From a bacterium (lineage in GTDB: Bacteria; Bacillota; Clostridia; Lachnospirales; Lachnospiraceae): 64,000 bases of DNA. The first letter of the stretch is position 1, and each line of letters starts with the position of its first letter. The notes beneath the pieces were generated by a model. The model was not told the DNA's origin. It was given only the letters and a program-made list of their open reading frames with translations, and searched no databases. Of the stretch, positions 52,951 to 62,285 are shown piece by piece. The stretch lies in the NCBI GenBank assembly GCA_030524675.1, contig JAUNGE010000003.1:1-64000 (forward strand), given 5' to 3'. A program made the position numbers and the translations under genes.

Positions 52951-55900
52951 ATGGATAAAGTGTATATTGAACTTTGGAAACAGATTGATTCAAAATTGCA
53001 GGAGCAGCAGAAGAACTGTTATGAGAATATGACAGATTCTCAGCTTTGTGAAGAGAAAGAAAAGCAAGAAAAGGAAATGAAAACCACAGAGTTGACCATA
53101 GAACAGCTGCGGCGAGTCTACTCTTCTTTTTTTCATGAGACATTGTGGGAGGAGCCTATAGCGGATTTTGCAGAAAAAAACACATTTGAAGAAGCAAAGT
53201 ATGCAAGAAAATTGTTGGAGCAGGAATTTAGAAAACCGTTTCTTCTTGCACCTCCGAGCGGCATATGGACCAGAAAACCCAAAAAGCCGGATTACCAGCG
53301 AGCGGTTTCTTCGCTTCAGATTTTGAAAAAAAGCCAGCAGGATTCGATACGGGAAATTCAAATACATTTGAGTGCAAAACAACATGGCTCTCAAAATCCA
53401 GAAGATATTTTGATGAGAAAAATAAAAGAGATACAATGGAATCATTCAGGTGGGGAAAGTGGCTGGAAGGAATACAAGAAGCCCGATGGGAAGCATCCAG
53501 AACTGTATCTTGGTGATATCTTGGAGCCTTTGGAAGATAATTATAATAAAAACAGCGCAGTAAGTCAGAGATTATCTGCAGAGGGGATGATTTTTGATAA
53601 ATGGATTCGGAAACCATTTTACTACAGCGCTTATGAGCCATTTCTCTTGTTTATAGAAGAGGTGGTAGATCCTCTGCATAAACAGGAATATCAGCCAATC
53701 GGAACGAGGATTCTGCGGAATCTGATATATCAGATTGTACATGGAATGCCTGCATATTCTTACGAAATTTTTTACTTGGATTTGAAAAGAGAGGGAAAGT
53801 TTTTGGAGGAGTTTCAGGAACTTTCTGCCATTGAAAGTAAGAATGCGTTCTGGATGGAAGAGCGGATTTTCAACCATACTTATAAAATGTTTCATAAAGG
53901 GCTTAAGAAAAACGACTGTCAGGAATGTCTGGAGAAATTAACCAGACGAATTGCCGACATCAATGAATGGTACTGGTATGAAGCGGAAGAAGGAATCGCT
54001 GCTTATAACAGAAAGCAAATGGATGAAACGGGAACTTATCACAACAATTCCCAGTTAATACCACAGCAGTTTCTTATTTTTGACAATACTTATGAAGCAC
54101 TGGATTCTGGTATTGCGGCAGAATTGAATAAGATTGCAGTGAATGCGAAGAATTGTGGTATTTCCATGTTGATTTATTCCAGGAGGAATGAAAATGAAAA
54201 AATGACGCAGATGGAACAGCGGCTGCAGGACGAGATAGGACTGGACAAGCTGACTATAAGCAGACATGGCTGCTCCATGCAAATAGATGGAAAATGGATG
54301 GGCAGAGAAAAAGAATATTTGTTCTATGGATTTGAACCGGCTTCTGAAGTAAGAGCCAATAGAATCTTTTTTGAACAGATGAGAGAAACAGTCAAACCCA
54401 GATTTGATTTTAATACAGATTTTAAATATAGATTTGATTTGGATGGTACATGGGGGAACAAGTATGCAGAGAGAAGCATTGAGATTCCGGTCGGCATCAA
54501 CGAAAAAGGGGAACTTGTTTATACGACACTGGGAGACAGCGATGGTGCACATGGTATGCTTGCAGGAGGTACTGGATGTGGTAAATCGACATATTTGCAG
54601 GGAATCATCGGCAGCATCATTATGAGCTATCGTCCAGAGGATGTACAAATTTGGATTTCTGATTACAAGTCCAATGAATTTCAAATTTATATGAAAAATA
54701 CTCCAGCACATATTACCTATATTTCATCATTGACAACAAAAGACTATTCATTGGCCTTTCTGAAACGGATTGAGGATGAAATACGTGCGCGGCAGACATT
54801 ATTTAGAGAAATTGCAGATTTGCCGCAGTATCGTCGCGTGCACGGAAAATATGCACTGCCAAGAATCTTGATTATTATTGACGAATTTCATAAGATGGCA
54901 AATCATGTGATAGAAGAACCTAGGTATAAAAGGATGCTGTCAGAGTTGTTGCGAGAAGCGAGAGCCTTTGGTATTACGTTCCTTCTCTCGGATCAGACCT
55001 GTGAAGCGGGACTGGGTGGTTTATCAGAAGACGCAAGAATGCAGTTGGCCAGACGCATGGCGATGGTGTGTGCAGATCCAAAAGAGTACAAGGCGGTTTT
55101 TAATATCGAAAACAAGGAAATGGAGCAAGCGCTGCCATCTGTTATTGAACCATATCAGATTGTGATTAGGAAGAAAAAAGAAATTACAAACCGAGATGGT
55201 GAAACGAAGAAAATCTATTTTTATCAGATGCGTCAGACTTTGTATATTGACCATGACGTCACGATTCCAGCTTTACAAAAAAAGGCGTTAGAAAAATACG
55301 GAGAAGCAAAAGCTCCTGTATTTTTTGTAGAAGGCCGTGTAGAGGCAAATTGGAAGAAAATTGCAGAACAACAGGAAAAGAAGCGAATTTCCATCTTCTT
55401 AGGAAAGCCAAAAGATTTATCAGAAACTTTATGTGTAACTTTTTTTGAAACTATGGATAATAATCTGATGAGCGTAGGAAGAAGTAAGGAACTTCAAATT
55501 TCCATTTTTTATCATGCGCTGGAAAGTATCCGGCGAAGTGGAAAATTATATGAAATTTATCTAATGGCGGACGAATTTGACAGCTTATATCAGAGCATGG
55601 AACCCTTCCTGGAACATTTGGCAAAAGAGGATGCAGCATTTTATCTGGTAAACGATATGGAAAAAATCTGCGAAACGATTCCCAAGCTGTTGGAAACCAT
55701 GAAGCGCAGACGCAGGCAGAGAAATGTAGAGAAAAAAATATTTATTTTCTGGCTGGGAATTGCAGATATGATGCAGGAGTTTGCCGATTACCCCAAAGAA
55801 CGACCTGGTATGGGAAATATTGAAAAAGAAAGTTTGTTGGTGCGAAAAGTATCATCTACACCGGAGGAAGAATGGGAGAAATATTTTGGCAGTTCAGAAA

Positions 55901-56289
55901 ATACACCATCTGATAACCATCCAAACTTGATAGGGATGGAAGAGGAAGAAGAGTGGAATGTGTATGATGCGGCTGATGATATGGTTCAACTGTTGGAAGG
56001 AGGCGCCAAACAAGGGATGTTCAGTCTTTGTTTCTATACTTCCTACATAGAATTTAAGCGGATACGCCGCATTAAGAAAGACTATTTTGTTCATAAAATT
56101 GCTTTTGGGATGGGGACTGAAGACGCGGTAGATTATATAGGAAACAGCCGAGATGTGAAAGATACGGAGGGGAATATAATGGATGCGCAGACGGCGCTGT
56201 ATTCTAATGGTGAAAAAGCGTTTCAGTTTCAGCCGTATCTTGTGCCAAAACAGATAAAAAGTAAAAATACGGGAGGGAATTTAGAGTGA
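52951..56289 (+). CDS. EssC/FtsK-SpoIIIE-like ATPase (1112 aa)
   Basis: A helical N-terminus (1-110), a middle region with degenerate ATPase character, then the FtsK/SpoIIIE domain: LGDSDGAHGMLAGGTGCGKST with K545, Walker B ILIIIDEFHKM (D644, E645), and the downstream GITFLLSDQTCEAGLGGLSE sensor segment. A second, degenerate ATPase-like domain follows (about 800-1080: FLGKPKDLSETL, IYLMADEFDSLYQ). This is the architecture of the motor ATPase of type VII-like secretion. No N-terminal FHA domain or TM is evident, unlike Staphylococcus EssC. It overlaps the next start by 4 nt. Confidence 0.82.
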   Translation: MDKVYIELWKQIDSKLQEQQKNCYENMTDSQLCEEKEKQEKEMKTTELTIEQLRRVYSSFFHETLWEEPIADFAEKNTFEEAKYARKLLEQEFRKPFLLAPPSGIWTRKPKKPDYQRAVSSLQILKKSQQDSIREIQIHLSAKQHGSQNPEDILMRKIKEIQWNHSGGESGWKEYKKPDGKHPELYLGDILEPLEDNYNKNSAVSQRLSAEGMIFDKWIRKPFYYSAYEPFLLFIEEVVDPLHKQEYQPIGTRILRNLIYQIVHGMPAYSYEIFYLDLKREGKFLEEFQELSAIESKNAFWMEERIFNHTYKMFHKGLKKNDCQECLEKLTRRIADINEWYWYEAEEGIAAYNRKQMDETGTYHNNSQLIPQQFLIFDNTYEALDSGIAAELNKIAVNAKNCGISMLIYSRRNENEKMTQMEQRLQDEIGLDKLTISRHGCSMQIDGKWMGREKEYLFYGFEPASEVRANRIFFEQMRETVKPRFDFNTDFKYRFDLDGTWGNKYAERSIEIPVGINEKGELVYTTLGDSDGAHGMLAGGTGCGKSTYLQGIIGSIIMSYRPEDVQIWISDYKSNEFQIYMKNTPAHITYISSLTTKDYSLAFLKRIEDEIRARQTLFREIADLPQYRRVHGKYALPRILIIIDEFHKMANHVIEEPRYKRMLSELLREARAFGITFLLSDQTCEAGLGGLSEDARMQLARRMAMVCADPKEYKAVFNIENKEMEQALPSVIEPYQIVIRKKKEITNRDGETKKIYFYQMRQTLYIDHDVTIPALQKKALEKYGEAKAPVFFVEGRVEANWKKIAEQQEKKRISIFLGKPKDLSETLCVTFFETMDNNLMSVGRSKELQISIFYHALESIRRSGKLYEIYLMADEFDSLYQSMEPFLEHLAKEDAAFYLVNDMEKICETIPKLLETMKRRRRQRNVEKKIFIFWLGIADMMQEFADYPKERPGMGNIEKESLLVRKVSSTPEEEWEKYFGSSENTPSDNHPNLIGMEEEEEWNVYDAADDMVQLLEGGAKQGMFSLCFYTSYIEFKRIRRIKKDYFVHKIAFGMGTEDAVDYIGNSRDVKDTEGNIMDAQTALYSNGEKAFQFQPYLVPKQIKSKNTGGNLE

Positions 56290-56573
56290 GCAGAGGAAAA
56301 GATGTAGATTATGATATTGTAATTCCGGCATTAAAACGGATAGAAGAAGCAATTTCTGGGATAGAGGCGAAAGGAAAGGAATTAGAGGGGAAGGCCGATG
56401 ATGCCGAAGCCACCCTGAGAGACAATATTGGAAAAAAAGACGCGCAGAGAGTGCGGGAATTAGCACAGGCTATTGTAAAGGCAACAGATACCGGAAAAGA
56501 GAGAATAAGAGAATTGATTCGTTCTTATGAAATAGAGCGGGACATTGCTGAAAGATTAGAAGAAGAGCGCTGA
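56286..56573 (+). CDS. Small helical protein, WXG100-size (95 aa)
   Basis: An all-helical 95-residue charged protein (MSRGKDVDYDIVIPALKRIE, later KDAQRVRELAQAIVKATDTG). It lacks a W-x-G turn but has the length, charge and position (right after the FtsK-like ATPase) of ESX-type substrates or chaperones. ATGA overlap with the ATPase gene. Function inferred from context only. Confidence 0.6.
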   Translation: MSRGKDVDYDIVIPALKRIEEAISGIEAKGKELEGKADDAEATLRDNIGKKDAQRVRELAQAIVKATDTGKERIRELIRSYEIERDIAERLEEER

Positions 56574-56590
56574 AGAAAAGAGGATGGACT

Positions 56591-56866
56591 ATGGCAAAAG
56601 TTTGTGGAACACCAGAAGAAGCAAGAAAACTCGCAGGAGAGATTAAAAAAATAACAAGAGACGTAATAGATACTACAGGAGAGCTGAAAAAACAGATGCA
56701 AAGCATTTCAGGCGGTCTTCGTGACGGGAGGGAACAAGAGATTGAAATAATGTGCAATAGCATAAATAAAGCTTTGCTGGCAGCAATAGAAAACGTGGCA
56801 GCAACCATGCAGCATTTGGAAGCATATGCAGTCTTGTTAGAAACAAAATACTATAAGGGGAACTAA
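56591..56866 (+). CDS. Small helical protein, second WXG100-size (91 aa)
   Basis: Helix-turn-helix pattern around QSISGGLRDGREQEIEI: a Gly-rich turn in the place where WXG100 proteins have W-x-G, then a second helix (IMCNSINKALLAAIENVAAT). AGAGGATGG precedes the ATG. With the previous gene it could form the helical hairpin pair typical of ESX substrates. Inference from size and location. Confidence 0.6.
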   Translation: MAKVCGTPEEARKLAGEIKKITRDVIDTTGELKKQMQSISGGLRDGREQEIEIMCNSINKALLAAIENVAATMQHLEAYAVLLETKYYKGN

Positions 56867-56872
56867 TAAGGT

Positions 56873-58876
56873 ATGAACAGAAAAAGAATGATGATTTTAC
56901 TGACAATGACGCTGCTTTTTTTGTCTGTGGCAGGAAATGGCGCTGTCTGTTTTGCTGAAAACAATGGGAAATTTAACCGCTGGAATATTGTGTTTGTGAT
57001 GGATGAGAGCGGTTCTATGAAGAGCACAGACCCGAACCGACTGCGCTACGAGGCGGTACAGTTATTTACTGCTGAAATTGCAAATTCAGGAAATTATATG
57101 GGCAGTGTATCTTTTGGAACAGATATTCTGAATGTACAAGAAATTCAGGAAATGAATGGACAAGCCAACAAAAAAAAATATGTGAATGTAATTGCTAATC
57201 AGGAAGTCAGTAATTATACGAACATTGGAGCCGCTTTGAGCTGTGCAGTGGATTTGCTGGACGAAGGGCGGAACGAAAATCTGAAATCAGCCATTCTTTT
57301 TCTGACAGATGGAAATACTGATATGGCAAAAGCAGAAGAAATTCAAGAATCTCTGGATATAAAAGCAGAAGCTATGGAGAGGGCAAGGCAGGCGGGATAT
57401 CAGATTTATTCTATTTGTCTGAACGCCAATGGAAAAGCGAATTTGGATGAACTGGAACAGCTTGCAACAGCCACCGGCGGTGCATTTACGGAAATTAAAA
57501 GTGCCAGTGATTTAAATGAGGTGGAGACAATGTATTATCAAATGATTTTTGGCGGAGGCAATGATGAGGGAGAATTTAGCATCAGCCAGGATGGTACATT
57601 GACAACAACATTTGAAGTACCGTATGTCGGCGTCGAGGAATTGAATGTTTTGGTGAATGGAAACGTAGATTCGATAGAGTTTACAAAGCCTGATGGGATG
57701 AAAGTTGATACACAGACGATTGAAGAAATGACAGTGCGTGGCACAGGATACCTCATATCAAAGATCATAAATCCAGAAGGAGGTATATGGAAGGCAACCA
57801 TCTATGGGGATGCAAATGCCAAGATTCATCTTCGATGGATGTATAATACAGATTTTTATATTCGTGCGGAGATTTCTCCTGAAAGCGGGTATATGCTGGG
57901 AGATCAAGTGACCTTTAAAGCCTCTGTGTATGATAAAAATGGAAAAGTAACAGATAAAAAAAGTTTATCTGATGTAAAAGGGGAACTCATTGTTCGCCAG
58001 GGAAGTCTGGAGTCTGTAAAGAATATGCAGATTATGGAAGATGGTCTGACTGGTGAACTTATACTTAAGGAAGAAGGAACCTGTTATGTTTCTGTCAGAG
58101 TTTACAACGATATGATGTCTGACGAGACAGAGGAGCCTTTTGAAATCAGTGTAAACAATGAAACTCCTGTTCCACCTGAGGAAATGCCAAAAGTACATAC
58201 AAACATATGGCCCATTATTGGAGGAAAAGGAGTACTTGAACTGGATGGACTTGTCAGAGACCCAGAAAGTGAAAAATTGACCTACAGCGTAGAGAGCACA
58301 GCATTTCATGAGGATGATTATAGTCTGGATGGGAGCATGCTTACTGTAAACAATTTCAGTATATCCAAAGGTTCATTTCGAATTCGCGCACAGGATCCCA
58401 GAGGGGCATATTGTACGTTTGATGTTTTGATGACATCCACTAATATCGGGCTGATTATGGGGATTACTGTATTAATTGGCATTTTGATTGCGCTGTTTTT
58501 GGTGGTATGGACCATCCGTAAGCTGTCAGGAACTCCGTTTATGGGAACGATTGAGATTGAAAAATATGATGCGAATTCCTATGATTTTAGCCAGCCTGTC
58601 TCTATGACGCCAGGAAGAGGAAGTAAGAGGCTGGAATCTTTTGGAATAGGCAGCTGTGGTTTGCCAAAAGGATGCCGGATTCAGGCAGGTGGAAAGAAAA
58701 AAGAAATTTATTTTATCAGCAAGCAGCCTGTCTATGCAGATGGTGCATATGGTGCGGTCAAAAAAGTGACGATTGTCGGAAATGGAACAGAAGTACGGAT
58801 TTGTGCGGATGCAGAACAGAGCCATGGCATAAAAATAAGATTCCAAAGCATCTTGAATCATGAATTTGGTTTATAA
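56873..58876 (+). CDS. von Willebrand A domain membrane protein (667 aa)
   Basis: Signal peptide (about 1-27, ending VCFAEN). vWA domain at about 35-230 with an intact MIDAS: D44-E-S46-G-S48 (VFVMDESGSMKS), Thr in SNYTNIGAALSCA, Asp in LFLTDGNTDM. Beta-rich outer domains (about 235-520), then one TM (about 525-550, IGLIMGITVLIGILIALFLV) and a 115-residue cytoplasmic tail. An adhesin-like or complex-organising role at the outer face is plausible. It follows the small helical genes by a few nt. Confidence 0.8.
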   Translation: MNRKRMMILLTMTLLFLSVAGNGAVCFAENNGKFNRWNIVFVMDESGSMKSTDPNRLRYEAVQLFTAEIANSGNYMGSVSFGTDILNVQEIQEMNGQANKKKYVNVIANQEVSNYTNIGAALSCAVDLLDEGRNENLKSAILFLTDGNTDMAKAEEIQESLDIKAEAMERARQAGYQIYSICLNANGKANLDELEQLATATGGAFTEIKSASDLNEVETMYYQMIFGGGNDEGEFSISQDGTLTTTFEVPYVGVEELNVLVNGNVDSIEFTKPDGMKVDTQTIEEMTVRGTGYLISKIINPEGGIWKATIYGDANAKIHLRWMYNTDFYIRAEISPESGYMLGDQVTFKASVYDKNGKVTDKKSLSDVKGELIVRQGSLESVKNMQIMEDGLTGELILKEEGTCYVSVRVYNDMMSDETEEPFEISVNNETPVPPEEMPKVHTNIWPIIGGKGVLELDGLVRDPESEKLTYSVESTAFHEDDYSLDGSMLTVNNFSISKGSFRIRAQDPRGAYCTFDVLMTSTNIGLIMGITVLIGILIALFLVVWTIRKLSGTPFMGTIEIEKYDANSYDFSQPVSMTPGRGSKRLESFGIGSCGLPKGCRIQAGGKKKEIYFISKQPVYADGAYGAVKKVTIVGNGTEVRICADAEQSHGIKIRFQSILNHEFGL

Positions 58877-58928
58877 AATATTGGGAATCAGGATATAAAC
58901 AAAAAATAAGAAGGGGGGAGGAAATGAG

Positions 58929-59630
58929 ATGTACAGACAATTATTATTGAACACCGGCGGAGGGGTACTGAGCAACAATCAGAAAGAGAAACAGGCACAG
59001 TGTGCAACACTGCTCATTGGACTTGGAGGGACTGGGATAGATTGTTTGAGAAATTTAAAGCAGAAGGTATACAGCTGCCTGCAGGCAGATGACCCAAATG
59101 CAGTGGTACCGACATATTCTCATATCAAGTTTTTGGCGATTGATGCAGATAAATACTCATTGAGAGATAGGGAGAACATTCATTCATTGGATGAAAGGAC
59201 AGAGTGTTTTGATATTTTCAGTAATCTTGCTGGAGCGCTGTTCGTCCAAGAAATGTTTGCTAGACAACCGGAGTACAAATGGCTGAAAACAAATAATCCA
59301 GAAACCGGAGAACGGGGACTTAAGATTTTGAGCGCTACAGCGGGTGCTGGCGGAGTTCGTCAGATTGGGCGTCTGCTGCTGATGCAGAAGTCTGATGAAT
59401 TGGTCAATAGAATTAGTAATCTGATTATAGAGGCGAAAAGAGGATTCTCAGAGCAGGTGGATGTTAATATTCATATTTTTTCAGGGATGGGAGGAGGAAC
59501 CGGATCCGGAATATTTCTGGATGTCTGCTATCTGGTACAGCGGGCTTTGGAAAACATAGGAGAAGATGGACATGCACTGACCTGCGGATATTTCTTTTGC
59601 CGGACGTCAACCTCAGCATTCCAGAAGTAG
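58929..59630 (+). CDS. Tubulin-like GTPase, copy 1, N-terminal part (233 aa before frameshift)
   Basis: A Tubulin_2-family protein. The T1 loop is LLIGLGGTGIDCLRNLKQ (G31-G36) and the T4 GTP-binding signature is GMGGGTGSG (188-194), both intact. The frame runs out after GYFFCRTSTSAFQK, but shifting to -1 at TTTCTTTTG (59591-59599) continues into LPDVNLSIPEVAAKKDISSY, the expected rest of the domain, which runs to 61489. GGGGGGAGGAA precedes the ATG. Treat it and the next entry as one gene of about 853 codons. Confidence 0.8.
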   Translation: MYRQLLLNTGGGVLSNNQKEKQAQCATLLIGLGGTGIDCLRNLKQKVYSCLQADDPNAVVPTYSHIKFLAIDADKYSLRDRENIHSLDERTECFDIFSNLAGALFVQEMFARQPEYKWLKTNNPETGERGLKILSATAGAGGVRQIGRLLLMQKSDELVNRISNLIIEAKRGFSEQVDVNIHIFSGMGGGTGSGIFLDVCYLVQRALENIGEDGHALTCGYFFCRTSTSAFQK

Positions 59631-61489
59631 CGGCAAAGAAAGATATTTCGAGTTATATTATGGCAAATGGTTTTGCAGCCATGAAAGAACTGGACTATTG
59701 TATGAACCTGGAAACCAATGGCGGAAGCTGGGATCAGGAATACAGAGGATTTCATATTGGTCCTGTGAGAAGACCGCCAGTACAATGCTGCCATTTGATT
59801 TCTGCTCGTACTATGGACGAAGCAGTATTTGACAAGGGATATGAGTATTCTATAAATGTGGTAGGAGATTTTGTTCTGCAGTTTCTGGTAGATAATGACC
59901 TCTATAAGGACCATATGGCGAATTGTTGTGCCGCCATACAGCAAGTGCCAGAAGAAAGTGGGGCAAAATACATTGTGCTGGGAGCGTCGAAGGCAGTGGT
60001 TCCTATGCGTGAAATTACAACATATCTGGCAAGCAGGTTCTTTGAATCCATGTCCCAGGTACGGACGCAGTTCCCTACGAATGGAGCGATTGAGACTTTT
60101 GCAAAGAATCATGAATTGACATATGAACAGCTTTTGAAATTGCTGTTGGATAAGACTTCTTATCATATGCCAGTGATAGAACTCGAAGAAAAACTCTTTC
60201 GTGATATGTCAGAGGAGGACTTGAAAAGTGATGATACATTAATTCTGCCGGAAATGGTTTTACAGCCATACCGCAATCTGCGTGCTAAGATGGTCGGTCA
60301 AATAGAAATAAATGTGCAGGCGCTGCTATATCCTTGGGAAAAAGGGAAGCTGAAAGAAAAACAGAATAGTATTTCGCGAGTTTGGCATACGTACTATGCA
60401 TTGAGCGATATTGTTTCAAATCCGGAATATGGACCTTTCTATGCGGCGGCTATGTTAAATGGGAGTGGAAGAAAAAATCTGGTAGACGGTCTGAAAGGCG
60501 TATTGGAAACAGTTCAGACAAAACTGAAACAGTGCAGAGGAGATTTGTTTTTGCGTATAAAAGAAGTAAAACAGGCGCGGCATGCCTTTCTGCATCCTGG
60601 TCTGTTGAAGAAAGATCGTAAAAGGTTGTTCAACACCTTTATCGCTGCCGTTGCACGGTACATGTCTGATACGTGCTTCATTGATGTTTTGAGCAAAATG
60701 GAAGGCATGCTTCGAAAGATGATAGAACAGTTTACTGGTCTTTATAGAGAATGTTTTGAACCATATGCCCAGGTGAATCAGGAGTTAATGGAAACATTCC
60801 ACGAAAATTATCAGATAATTTCAAGTGACTCTGTTTCTGCCAGCCTGGAAGATCCGTTTGTTATGCCGCTTTTTAAAATGGATGAAGATATGAGAGAGAC
60901 ATTGGATAAAGCAGTGGAATCTATGGATATGGTACAGGAAACAACAAGATTTCAAGCAGCAATGTTCTCTGATATGGATGTATGGATAATGAGAGAAGAA
61001 TCTAAAATTGTAAAATTTATTTCAGACTATATTGTAAATGCATTTGCTGTCTATACGCAAAAATCAATTACGAATTATTTGCAGATGTATTTTGGAACAG
61101 ATAAACCAGAAGTGGTCGCAGCTAAAACATACACAGAGATTTTACGTCCGCTGAGTATGAAAGCAACGCCTCTTTTCTGGAAAAAATCATACTACTATCC
61201 TTTTCATAGGGGGCTGGAATGTTGTTTTGTTCCAGATGAGGAAACAGAGGTTATCCATGCGGCAGAACGGCTGCTGGCATCCAATCCAAGTTTGCACCTG
61301 GTAAAGAGTAAGTCTGCGAATCGTATTTTTATGCTCAGATGCCTCTGTGGTATTCCCATGTTTGCCTATAATGGTGTTGAGATGTATTATCAGAAATACA
61401 TGAGTGATACGTCTGTTGGGAAGCATTTGTATGAATATACTTCGCGGGATATACGCGACTGGCGCACACTCCCTAATCTGCAGTTATAG
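59597..61489 (+). CDS. Tubulin-like GTPase, copy 1, C-terminal part (-1 frame)
   Basis: The continuation of the tubulin-like gene in the -1 frame, 630 codons open to 61489. It begins at the shift (LPDVNLSIPEVAAKKDISSY, then GFAAMKELDYCMNLETNGGS) and contains the remaining tubulin fold plus a long helical C-terminus (for example KMEGMLRKMIEQFTGLYREC, about 350-450). The only start in this frame near the shift is TTG at 59597, with no ribosome site, so independent translation is unlikely. Codon quality is good throughout, so the region is under selection. No transmembrane segment. Confidence 0.75.
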   Translation: MPDVNLSIPEVAAKKDISSYIMANGFAAMKELDYCMNLETNGGSWDQEYRGFHIGPVRRPPVQCCHLISARTMDEAVFDKGYEYSINVVGDFVLQFLVDNDLYKDHMANCCAAIQQVPEESGAKYIVLGASKAVVPMREITTYLASRFFESMSQVRTQFPTNGAIETFAKNHELTYEQLLKLLLDKTSYHMPVIELEEKLFRDMSEEDLKSDDTLILPEMVLQPYRNLRAKMVGQIEINVQALLYPWEKGKLKEKQNSISRVWHTYYALSDIVSNPEYGPFYAAAMLNGSGRKNLVDGLKGVLETVQTKLKQCRGDLFLRIKEVKQARHAFLHPGLLKKDRKRLFNTFIAAVARYMSDTCFIDVLSKMEGMLRKMIEQFTGLYRECFEPYAQVNQELMETFHENYQIISSDSVSASLEDPFVMPLFKMDEDMRETLDKAVESMDMVQETTRFQAAMFSDMDVWIMREESKIVKFISDYIVNAFAVYTQKSITNYLQMYFGTDKPEVVAAKTYTEILRPLSMKATPLFWKKSYYYPFHRGLECCFVPDEETEVIHAAERLLASNPSLHLVKSKSANRIFMLRCLCGIPMFAYNGVEMYYQKYMSDTSVGKHLYEYTSRDIRDWRTLPNLQL

Positions 61490-61517
61490 AGTATTATTGA
61501 AAATAAAGGAAATAGAA

Positions 61518-61958
61518 ATGCAAATTTATAAATCGCTTTATGAAAAATTGCTATCTGAGTTACCTGTATGTCCACCAGAGGTTGGCGGAATTTTGGGGAC
61601 AAATCAGGATGTAGTCATACAATATTGGCTGGATAAAGGGATTGAAAGTTCAGAGTACAAAATTTGTTCTTATATTCCTGATACACAGAAGATGAATAAA
61701 AAAATATCTGAATGGTGTGATGGTGGAATTACTTTTGCAGGAATTTTTCATACACATTTTTGGGGGAATTTTACACTATCAAAAGGCGATATTGCTTATA
61801 TCAGAAAAATAATGAACCATATGCCTGAAACGATTGAAAAATTGTATTTTCCTATTATAACCATGCCGGAAAGAAAACTACATGTCTATGTTGCCATAAA
61901 AGGAATAGAAGTGATTATCAAAGAAGAAATATGCCAAGTTAAGGAGGATAAACCATGA
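61518..61958 (+). CDS. JAB/MPN (JAMM) metallopeptidase-like protein (146 aa)
   Basis: Start at 61518 with AAAGGA upstream. The complete JAMM motif is present: E21 (CPPEVGGILG), then H78-T-H80-N7-S88-x2-D91 (HTHFWGNFTLSKGD). JAB proteins cleave isopeptide or peptide bonds, for example removing ubiquitin-like tails. At 146 residues it is a single domain. Its position between two tubulin-like genes and the overlap of its stop with the next gene suggest a protein-processing step in this system. No ubiquitin-like or E1/E2 gene is seen in the window. Confidence 0.82.
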   Translation: MQIYKSLYEKLLSELPVCPPEVGGILGTNQDVVIQYWLDKGIESSEYKICSYIPDTQKMNKKISEWCDGGITFAGIFHTHFWGNFTLSKGDIAYIRKIMNHMPETIEKLYFPIITMPERKLHVYVAIKGIEVIIKEEICQVKEDKP

Positions 61959-62131
61959 AAGAAAAAATTATTATTCCACAAGGGGTTTTTGAAGGAAACT
62001 GCTCTGACGATTGTATCTATGCAAATTTCCGTGACAGAGACAATCAGGGAAGAGTGAAGTGTGAAGGTGGCTATGGCGGATATAACCACCCAGAAAATCG
62101 AAATGGCTGTTTTTATTATGAGAGAAGATAA
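61955..62131 (+). CDS. Small Cys-rich protein (58 aa)
   Basis: Not easily found by length: ATG at 61955 overlaps the JAMM gene stop (ATGA) and AAGGAGG is well placed. Sequence starts MKEKIIIPQGVFEGNCSDDC, has Cys at 16, 20, 36 and 52 plus His45, Gly/Tyr-rich middle (CEGGYGGYNH) and ends CFYYERR. The Cys spacing suits a small zinc-binding fold. Overlap with the JAMM gene suggests paired action. No family recognised. Confidence 0.65.
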   Translation: MKEKIIIPQGVFEGNCSDDCIYANFRDRDNQGRVKCEGGYGGYNHPENRNGCFYYERR

Positions 62132-62285
62132 ATAGAGTTTATTTTTTAATCATAGTCACAGAGACATGAATTTTTAGTCAATGCTATTATATCATATCTG
62201 ATCAGAAGGTATTTTGTAACAAGAAAAAGCCCGATTTTCGGCGTTTTACAAATACCTATTAAAATAAGAAGGGGGAAGAAATGAG

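Noticed and set aside
61480..61492. Third copy of the recombination site near 61485 (TATAGAGTATTA)
   Set aside because: Only one arm and the spacer match; likely chance in AT-rich sequence.
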